From NCBI RefSeq assembly GCF_018987265.1, contig NZ_CP076853.1, positions 1 to 64,000 of the forward strand: DNA of 64,000 nucleotides. Direction: 5' to 3'. The stretch comes from Rhizobium sp. WYJ-E13 (GTDB lineage Bacteria > Pseudomonadota > Alphaproteobacteria > Rhizobiales > Rhizobiaceae). The notes beneath the pieces are model-generated. The model saw only the letters and a list, made by a program, of their open reading frames with translations, searched no databases and had not been told where the DNA came from. The position numbers and the translations under genes were made by a program. This document shows positions 58,347-64,000 of this stretch, piece after piece; position 1 is the stretch's first letter; every line of letters begins with the position of its first letter.

Positions 58347-59846
58347 ATGACTCCCCAGCAGACCGACAATGCCCTCAGGCAGCGCCTTGACTTCATTGAG
58401 CTTGACGATGAGGCGCGCAAGAACCTCCGGGAGCTGCGGCCGGCGATCTCGGAGCTTCTCGGCGGCGCACTCGACAAATTTTACGGCAAGCTTGCAAAGA
58501 CCCCGGCTGTCGCAGGCTTTTTCTCCGACAAGGCCCATATGGGCCACGCCAAGAAGCGTCAGCAGGAACATTGGGGCAATCTTTCGGGCGGCAATTTCGA
58601 CGAGCGCTATGTGAACGGCGTTACGGCCGTCGGCCGCACCCATGCCCGTATCGGCCTGGAGCCGCGCTGGTATATCGGCGGTTATGCGCTCGTCATGTCG
58701 GAGCTCGTTCGGGGCCTGATGGAAAAGCAGTGGCCATCGTTCTTTGCCCGCCAGCAGGGAAAGGCGCTCGCCGAAAAGCTGACTGCCGTCATCAAGGCAG
58801 CGATGCTCGACATGGATTATTCCATCTCCGTCTATCTCCAGGCGCTCGAGGAAAAACGCCACGCGCTGGAAGAAGAACGCGCCCGCTCCGAAGCAGATCA
58901 GGCGCTGGCGCTGGAACATCTGCGCCGCGGCCTCGAAGCGCTGTCGCGCGGCGATCTCGAAGCGACCCTTCCTGCCCATCTGCCCGGCAATTTTCGCCAG
59001 ATGGCTGAAGACTATAACAGGGCCGTCAACGCTCTTCGCGATTCTTTCACCTCCGTCCGCGCGACCTCCAGCCACATTCTCGAAGGCGCCGATGTGATGT
59101 CCAAGGCGACGGACGATCTCGCCTTGCGCACAGCGCAGCAGGCAGCCGGCGTCGAAGAAAGCTCGGCTGCTCTGCAGCAGCTTTCCGTCAGTGTCAGCCA
59201 GACTGCTGCCAATGCCGAGAAGGCATCTGGCGCCGTGCGCGAAACGCAGGAGAAAGCCAAGAATTCCGGCGAACTCGTCACCAGCGCCGTTTCGGCCATG
59301 GCCGGTATCGAGAAGTCTTCCACCGAGATCGCCAAGATCATCGGCGTCATCGATGAGATCGCTTTCCAGACCAACCTGCTGGCGCTGAACGCCGGCGTCG
59401 AAGCCGCCCGTGCCGGTGATGCCGGCAAGGGCTTCGCCGTCGTCGCACAGGAGGTTCGTCAGCTTGCCCAGCGCACGGCCGATGCCGCCAAGGAGATCAA
59501 GAACCTGATCTCCGAAAGCTCCACGCAGGTGAACGAGGGCGTCAACATCGTCAGCAGCACCGGTGAGGCGCTGAGCGACATGATCAGCCGCATCGACATC
59601 ATCAACAGCTTCGTTGCCGATATCGCCGCCGCCGCGCGGGATCAGGCGACCGGCGTCAACGAGGTGAGCGTGGCGATCCGCAATATGGACACCATCACCC
59701 AGCAGAATTCCGGCATGGTCGAGCGTACGTCCGCCGAAACCCGCAGGCTGAAGGATGAAGTCGAAAACCTCATCGAACTGCTGCAGCGTTTCCGCGCACG
59801 CGCCGAAGGCGGTCAGGCCGCGGGTGTCGCTCGCCGCGCAGCCTGA
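58347..59846 (+). CDS. Globin-coupled chemoreceptor
   Basis: A 499-residue soluble transducer without membrane helices. The N-terminal protoglobin-like sensor (about 10-165) has the proximal haem ligand His99 in [24 protein letters not shown]-like linker (about 180-240) leads to the MCP signalling domain with [27 protein letters not shown] (about 331-357). Globin-coupled sensors of the HemAT type mediate aerotaxis. It has no CheR pentapeptide (ends GVARRAA). It is divergent from rmuC. Confidence 0.93.
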   Translation: MTPQQTDNALRQRLDFIELDDEARKNLRELRPAISELLGGALDKFYGKLAKTPAVAGFFSDKAHMGHAKKRQQEHWGNLSGGNFDERYVNGVTAVGRTHARIGLEPRWYIGGYALVMSELVRGLMEKQWPSFFARQQGKALAEKLTAVIKAAMLDMDYSISVYLQALEEKRHALEEERARSEADQALALEHLRRGLEALSRGDLEATLPAHLPGNFRQMAEDYNRAVNALRDSFTSVRATSSHILEGADVMSKATDDLALRTAQQAAGVEESSAALQQLSVSVSQTAANAEKASGAVRETQEKAKNSGELVTSAVSAMAGIEKSSTEIAKIIGVIDEIAFQTNLLALNAGVEAARAGDAGKGFAVVAQEVRQLAQRTADAAKEIKNLISESSTQVNEGVNIVSSTGEALSDMISRIDIINSFVADIAAAARDQATGVNEVSVAIRNMDTITQQNSGMVERTSAETRRLKDEVENLIELLQRFRARAEGGQAAGVARRAA

Positions 59847-59940
59847 CAATCCGGACAAAATCGGGCAGGCGCTGCAAAAAACCGCAATCCCTGCCCGGCG
59901 GATGATTCCCTAGTGTGAAAAGATGGGTTATGGGAACGCC

Positions 59941-60456
59941 ATGACCATCAAGCCACTCATCATTCTTCCCGATCCGGTTCTCCGTCAGGTTTCCAAGCCG
60001 ATCGAGCGAGTCGATGCCGATCTCCAGCGGCTTTCCGACGACATGCTGGAAACCATGTACGACGCACCGGGCATCGGCCTTGCTGCGATCCAGATCGGCA
60101 TTGCGCGCCGCATGCTCGTCATCGATCTGTCGAAGGAAGGCGAGGATAAACAGCCGCTCGTCTTCATCAATCCGGAGATCGTCAGCTCCTCGGACGACCG
60201 GTCCGTCTATGAGGAAGGCTGCCTTTCCATTCCCGACTACTACGCGGAGGTCGAACGCCCCGCGAAAGTCACGGTCAAATATCTGGATCGCGAAGGTAAG
60301 GAACAGAGTGTAGAGGCCGATGGGCTTCTGGCGACCTGCCTCCAGCACGAGATCGATCACCTGAACGGCGTGCTCTTCATCGATCATATCTCGCGGCTGA
60401 AGCGCGAAATGGTGATCAAGAAATTCACCAAGGCTTCCAAGTCCAAGGCGCTCTAG
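59941..60456 (+). CDS. def: Peptide deformylase
   Basis: A 171-residue metalloenzyme removing the N-formyl group from new proteins. All three motifs are present: [19 protein letters not shown] and [10 protein letters not shown] (metal ligands Cys and two His; catalytic Glu). The start at 59941 ([15 protein letters not shown]) is preferred to 59923. It is followed by fmt and truA. Confidence 0.97.
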   Translation: MTIKPLIILPDPVLRQVSKPIERVDADLQRLSDDMLETMYDAPGIGLAAIQIGIARRMLVIDLSKEGEDKQPLVFINPEIVSSSDDRSVYEEGCLSIPDYYAEVERPAKVTVKYLDREGKEQSVEADGLLATCLQHEIDHLNGVLFIDHISRLKREMVIKKFTKASKSKAL

Positions 60457-60553
60457 GCGGGCTGGCAGCGGCATATACGAAAGATTTCGAGCGGGCTTGA
60501 TTGTGAGCCGGCAAACCCGTTTGAAGACGGTTGATCCTCAATTGTGAGATAGA

Positions 60554-61489
60554 ATGTCTCTTCGTATCGTTTTCATGGGAACGCCCGAGTTTTCCGTCCC
60601 GACGCTGCGCCTGCTTGTGGAGGCGGGCCACCAGATCGTCGCCGTCTATACCCAGCCGCCGCGGCCCGGTGGACGGCGTGGGCTCGATCTCCAGAAATCG
60701 CCGGTACACCAGGCGGCTGAGCTGTTCGGCCTGCCGGTCTTTACGCCGGTCAATTTCAAAGACCCCGAAGAGCGTGAACGTTTCCGCGCGCTTAATGCTG
60801 ATGTCGGCGTCGTCGTCGCCTATGGCCTGTTGCTGCCCGAGGCTATCCTGACCGGCACGCGTTACGGCTGCTATAACGGCCATGCCTCGCTGCTGCCGCG
60901 CTGGCGTGGCGCTGCGCCCATCCAGCGGGCGATCATGGCCGGCGATGAAAAGACCGGCATGATGGTCATGAAGATGGACAAGGGTCTCGATACCGGCGAC
61001 GTCGCGCTGACCCGCGAAGTTGAGATCGGCCCGAACATGACATCGGGCGAACTGCACGATAGACTGATGCATGTTGGCGCAAAGGCGATGGCCGAAGCCA
61101 TGGTCAAGCTGGAGATGGACGATCTGCCGCTCACCCCCCAGCCGGCCGAAGGCGTGCTCTACGCCGCCAAGATCGACAAGGCGGAAACACGCATCGATTT
61201 CAGCCGCGACGCCAAAGACGTTCACAACCATATCCGAGGCCTCGCACCCTTCCCGGGTGCCTGGTTCGAACTCGAGATCAACGGTAAAGCTGAGCGCGTG
61301 AAGGTGCTCGGCTCCGAACTTGCGGCGGCTGAGGGGGCGGCCGGCACACTTCTGACCGACGATTTCGTGGTTGCCTGCGGGGCGGGCGCCATCCGCCTTA
61401 CAAGGCTGCAGAAGGCCGGTGGCAAACCGCTCGCCGCCGGCGACTTCCTTCACGGTACGCCGCTTGCCGCGGGCACGAGGCTCGCCTGA
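60554..61489 (+). CDS. fmt: Methionyl-tRNA formyltransferase
   Basis: A 311-residue enzyme formylating initiator Met-tRNA. The N-terminal formyltransferase domain has [18 protein letters not shown] and the catalytic [20 protein letters not shown] with Asn-x-His; the C-terminal OB-fold binds tRNA. Its TGA overlaps the truA ATG (TGATG), so the two are translationally coupled. Confidence 0.97.
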   Translation: MSLRIVFMGTPEFSVPTLRLLVEAGHQIVAVYTQPPRPGGRRGLDLQKSPVHQAAELFGLPVFTPVNFKDPEERERFRALNADVGVVVAYGLLLPEAILTGTRYGCYNGHASLLPRWRGAAPIQRAIMAGDEKTGMMVMKMDKGLDTGDVALTREVEIGPNMTSGELHDRLMHVGAKAMAEAMVKLEMDDLPLTPQPAEGVLYAAKIDKAETRIDFSRDAKDVHNHIRGLAPFPGAWFELEINGKAERVKVLGSELAAAEGAAGTLLTDDFVVACGAGAIRLTRLQKAGGKPLAAGDFLHGTPLAAGTRLA

Positions 61490-62295
61490 TGCCGCGATAC
61501 CGCATGATCGTCGAATATGACGGCGGCCCCTATGTCGGCTGGCAGCGGCAGGACAACGGCCCATCGGTGCAGGGTGCAATCGAAAAGGCGATCTTTTCGG
61601 CAAGTGGCGATACCGTTTCGATTCGCGGTGCGGGCCGCACCGATTCCGGCGTCCATGGCATGGGTCAAGTCATCCATGCCGATCTTTCTAAGGACTGGTC
61701 GCCTTTCAAGCTTCAGAATGCGCTGAATGCTCATCTGAAGCTTGCTCGCGAGAAGGTAGCGATCCTCAGTGTCGAGGTGACGAGCGCGTTCTTCGACGCC
61801 CGCTTTTCCGCACTCCGCCGGCACTATCTCTATCGCATCATCAGCCGTCGCGCGCCGCTGGCGCTGGAAGCGGGCAAGGCATGGTGGGTGCCGAAGCTGC
61901 TGGATCACGAGGTCATGCATGCCGCAGCCCAGAGGCTCGTCGGCAAGCACGATTTCTCGACGTTCCGTTCGGCCCACTGCCAGGCAAACAGTCCGGTGCG
62001 TACGCTCGACCGGCTGGACGTGACCCGCAATGGCGAACTGATCGAAATTCGCGCCACCGCACAGAGCTTTCTGCACAACCAGATCCGCTCCTTCGCCGGA
62101 ACGCTCAAACTGGCGGGTGAGGGCAAGTGGACGTCAGATGATGTGCGGTCGGCACTCGATGCACGCGATCGCAAGGCCTGCGGTCCCGTGGCGCCGCCGG
62201 ACGGGCTCTATTTCATGCAGGTTGATTATCCCGAGGTGATCACCGATCGCCGCAAGCCGATGGATGAAAACGATGACGGTGACGATCTATCATAA
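61489..62295 (+). CDS. truA: tRNA pseudouridine synthase A
   Basis: A 268-residue enzyme forming pseudouridine 38-40 in tRNA. The catalytic Asp is in [15 protein letters not shown]; other blocks are [12 protein letters not shown] and [13 protein letters not shown]. The acidic C-terminal tail ([11 protein letters not shown]) overlaps the start of the frameshifted arsC gene by 23 bases. Confidence 0.96.
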   Translation: MPRYRMIVEYDGGPYVGWQRQDNGPSVQGAIEKAIFSASGDTVSIRGAGRTDSGVHGMGQVIHADLSKDWSPFKLQNALNAHLKLAREKVAILSVEVTSAFFDARFSALRRHYLYRIISRRAPLALEAGKAWWVPKLLDHEVMHAAAQRLVGKHDFSTFRSAHCQANSPVRTLDRLDVTRNGELIEIRATAQSFLHNQIRSFAGTLKLAGEGKWTSDDVRSALDARDRKACGPVAPPDGLYFMQVDYPEVITDRRKPMDENDDGDDLS

Positions 62296-62675
62296 TCCGG
62301 TCTGCGGCACTCCCGCAACACGCTGGCCACGATCCGCCAGTTCGGCGAAGAGCCTGAGATCATCGAATATCTGAAGACGCAGCCGGCGCGCGAAGAGCTT
62401 GTCGAGCTGATCGCCGCCATGGGCACGTCCGCCCGCGATCTTCTTCGCCAGAAGGGAACACCTTATGACGAACTCGGGCTCGATAATCCCGAACTGACCG
62501 ACGAGCGTCTGCTCGACGTAATGATGGCGCATCCGATCCTCATCATCGGCCGATCGTCGTGACGGAAAAGGATGCGCGCCTGTGCAGGCCGTCCGAAGCG
62601 GTGCTGGAGATTCTGCCCAATCCGGATATCGGAACCTTCACCAAGGAAGAAGGCGAAATCGTCAATCCGCGCTGA
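62273..62675 (+). pseudogene. arsC: Arsenate reductase (ArsC, thioredoxin-like) gene with two frameshifts
   Basis: The frame opens [13 protein letters not shown], containing the catalytic cysteine. It then loses one base at about 62311, after which homology continues in the next frame (RNTLATIRQFGEEPEIIEYL, EELVELIAAMGTSARDLLR). A second one-base loss at about 62548 (CTCATCATCGG where CTCATCAATCGG is expected) shifts it again to RPIVVTEKDARLCRPSEAVLEILPN up to TGA 62673-62675. The total of 403 bases is two short of a 134-codon arsC. Both losses could be real decay or sequencing errors. If intact it would reduce arsenate with glutaredoxin, but no arsB/acr3 is nearby. Confidence 0.85.
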
Positions 62676-63272
62676 TCACGCCGGATAGATGCCGAGGAAG
62701 TTCTGCAGATATTCCGACAGCATCATCGATGGCACCAGCAGCACCAGCGTGAGCGCTCCGACCATCAGGGCATGGCCATGGCAGATCATCCTGAGGATCC
62801 GCGCCAGCACGAAGACCTGCGCCAGCATGAAGACGAGCAGCAGCAGCGATACGACACCAACCGAGCCCGGCAGGAAGAACACGAACGCCAGCAACAGCCC
62901 GTTGATATAGGCGAGCGGCACGTTGAGCCAGTTGACGCCGACGACGACAGGCGCGAAACGCTCGCCCATACGGACGGCAAGCAGCAGCAGACCGGCAAAG
63001 ACCAGCGGCACGAACCAATTCGCAAGTTCTACAAGCCCAAGCCGGAAGTAGAAGGGAAATCCGACATCGGTTTCCGGCGGCATGGAGCGGAGATAGGCAT
63101 TGCGCCACCAGAGCCACGAAATACCCATTGGTGGCAGGCACCAGATGATCGCCCAGAAGGATCGGTTGACGCCGCGATCCGATATGTCGAGGAAGCGGAA
63201 ACCACGCGGATCGAGCTTGATCAGCAACCAGATGCCGGCGAGATAATATTGAACCTCTCTAAAGCCCGGCAT
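62676..63272 (-). CDS. Hypothetical polytopic membrane protein (Yip1-like)
   Basis: A 198-residue protein with about five hydrophobic segments (around 40-60, 85-105, 120-140, 142-162, 168-188). The N-terminal PGFREVQYYLAGIWLLIKLDPRGF is soluble or amphipathic. It resembles YIP1/DUF-type membrane proteins but I cannot name a function. Its ATG at 63272 lies two bases after the dapE TGA; a TTG at 63278 overlapping dapE is an alternative. Conserved position behind dapE in rhizobia suggests cotranscription. Confidence 0.75.
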   Translation of the reverse strand: MPGFREVQYYLAGIWLLIKLDPRGFRFLDISDRGVNRSFWAIIWCLPPMGISWLWWRNAYLRSMPPETDVGFPFYFRLGLVELANWFVPLVFAGLLLLAVRMGERFAPVVVGVNWLNVPLAYINGLLLAFVFFLPGSVGVVSLLLLVFMLAQVFVLARILRMICHGHALMVGALTLVLLVPSMMLSEYLQNFLGIYPA

Positions 63273-63296
63273 TCTCAAACCCCGGCATTCTCAAAC
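63265..63296. repeat. 16-bp perfect tandem duplication at the dapE end
   Basis: CCCGGCATTCTCAAAC occurs twice back to back. One copy spans the dapE C-terminus (ENAGV) and the other the stop/start junction with the next gene. Confidence 0.85.
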
Positions 63297-64000
63297 CAAC
63301 GTTCGATGAAGGTTTCGTAGATCGCCGTCAGCGTCTCCAGATCCGCAATGGCGACGCGCTCGTCGACCATATGCATGGTCTGGCCGACGAGGCCGAATTC
63401 CACGACCGGACAATAATCCTTGATGAAGCGCGCATCAGACGTGCCGCCCGTCGTCGACAGCGCCGGCGATGCACCGGTGACGCTCTCGACAGCCGAGGAC
63501 AGTGAGGCGATCAGCGCATTGTTGCGCGTCAGGAAGACGTGGCTCGGCCGGTCGGCCCAGATGATCTCATATTTCACCGGCTCGCGGCCCGGCCGCAATA
63601 TACCGTCCGCAGCCGCCGCATCGAGGCGCCGGATGATCTCGGCCCGCAGCGTATCTGCCGTCCAGGTATCGTTGAAGCGGATGTTGAAGCTTGCTAGAGC
63701 CTTGGCCGGAATGACGTTCGTCGCCGGATTGCCGACATCGATAGTCGTGACTTCGAGGTTGGACGGCTGGAAATTGTCGGTGCCGGCATCGAAGGGCGGA
63801 TCCATGAGCGCCTGGGTCAGCTGCAGCATGCCGCGCACCGGATTGTCGGCGAGGTGCGGATAGGCGGCATGACCCTGCACGCCATGCACGACAATCTTGC
63901 CGGAGAGCGAACCCCGACGGCCGATCTTGATCATGTCGCCGAGCTTGTTCGGATTGGTGGGCTCACCGACGACGCAGGCATCCCAAGTCTCGCCGCGTTC
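63275..64000 (-). CDS. dapE: Succinyl-diaminopimelate desuccinylase, 3' part
   Basis: DapE releases L,L-diaminopimelate for lysine and peptidoglycan synthesis. Only the C-terminal ~241 residues are inside the window; the 5' end lies beyond base 64000. Visible blocks: [24 protein letters not shown], the dimerisation-domain [39 protein letters not shown] with metal ligands, and the terminal [16 protein letters not shown] (His ligand). Ends at the tandem duplication. Confidence 0.95.
   Translation of the reverse strand, partial: ERGETWDACVVGEPTNPNKLGDMIKIGRRGSLSGKIVVHGVQGHAAYPHLADNPVRGMLQLTQALMDPPFDAGTDNFQPSNLEVTTIDVGNPATNVIPAKALASFNIRFNDTWTADTLRAEIIRRLDAAAADGILRPGREPVKYEIIWADRPSHVFLTRNNALIASLSSAVESVTGASPALSTTGGTSDARFIKDYCPVVEFGLVGQTMHMVDERVAIADLETLTAIYETFIERWFENAGV

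Noticed and set aside
56931-59858. A single 975-codon minus-strand frame covering rmuC and the opposite strand of the globin-coupled receptor
   Set aside because: Only the part below 58154 shows RmuC homology; the rest is antisense to a clear gene and reads as a shadow frame.

Overview
The window is a near-complete stretch of core chromosome from an alphaproteobacterium of the Rhizobium group (Rhizobium etli/leguminosarum-like). The main reasons are the proline/alanine-linked DnaA, the gene order (glnD-mutS-malic enzyme-olsB; lptC-lptA-lptB-rpoN-hpf-ptsN; metK next to an XRE regulator and lnt), the ornithine-lipid genes, a DUF1150 gene after hsp20, and the characteristic rhizobial intergenic palindromes. 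Base 1 is the first base of the dnaA reading frame, as in a genome rotated to dnaA. I saw no tRNA, rRNA, CRISPR array, prophage or plasmid functions. Names and roles come from recognising protein motifs and synteny by eye; no database search was run.

Layout. 1-11 kb: dnaA, a saccharopine-dehydrogenase-like oxidoreductase, a LysR regulator and a DMT exporter, then the minus-strand set rph-VOC-rdgB-hemW, divergent from hrcA-grpE, and a nucleoside hydrolase. 11.1-11.95 kb: a small heat-shock gene with an RpoH-like promoter and what looks like a ROSE RNA thermometer, followed by a DUF1150 gene. 12-25 kb: one long run of minus-strand housekeeping genes (tsaB-rimI-fur/mur-olsA, miaB-phoH-ybeY-corC-lnt-XRE, metK-trmB). 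It is broken by an IS1182-type insertion sequence, placed exactly in the terminator hairpin between the XRE gene and metK, and by a 294-bp structured repeat between olsA and miaB. 25-36.4 kb: nfuA, uspA, a second copy of the structured repeat, trpS, a frameshifted VOC gene, an M15-type peptidase, murJ-glnD, and mutS with a small partner gene. 36.5-46.5 kb: the malic enzyme tme, a decayed VOC gene, olsB, a hybrid histidine kinase, lspA and two RNA methyltransferases, coxG, a GNAT gene, and lapA. 46.5-53.4 kb: ihfB, sppA, lptC-lptA-lptB-rpoN-hpf-ptsN. 53.4-64 kb: a Cache-type chemoreceptor ending in a CheR-docking pentapeptide, rbsK, rmuC, a globin-coupled chemoreceptor, def-fmt-truA, an arsC gene with two frameshifts, a membrane protein, and the 3' part of dapE.

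How the genes fit together. Most are housekeeping: replication and repair (dnaA, mutS, rmuC, ihfB); translation and RNA maturation (metK, trmB, miaB, ybeY, rph, trpS, def, fmt, truA, tsaB, rimI, hpf); envelope building (lnt, lspA, murJ, lptABC, sppA, dapE, olsA, olsB); nitrogen control (glnD, rpoN, ptsN); proteostasis (hrcA, grpE, hsp20). Both genes of the classical ornithine-lipid pathway are present about 17 kb apart.

I did not find a clearly new multi-gene system. The most interesting signals are structural. An IS has a target duplication that is exactly a terminator stem-loop. Two 294-bp cloverleaf-like repeats lie in the same position and orientation behind minus-strand genes. Repeat ends repeatedly supply the stop codons of neighbouring genes. 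Hsp20 has a thermometer-like leader. Three genes are frameshifted or decayed.
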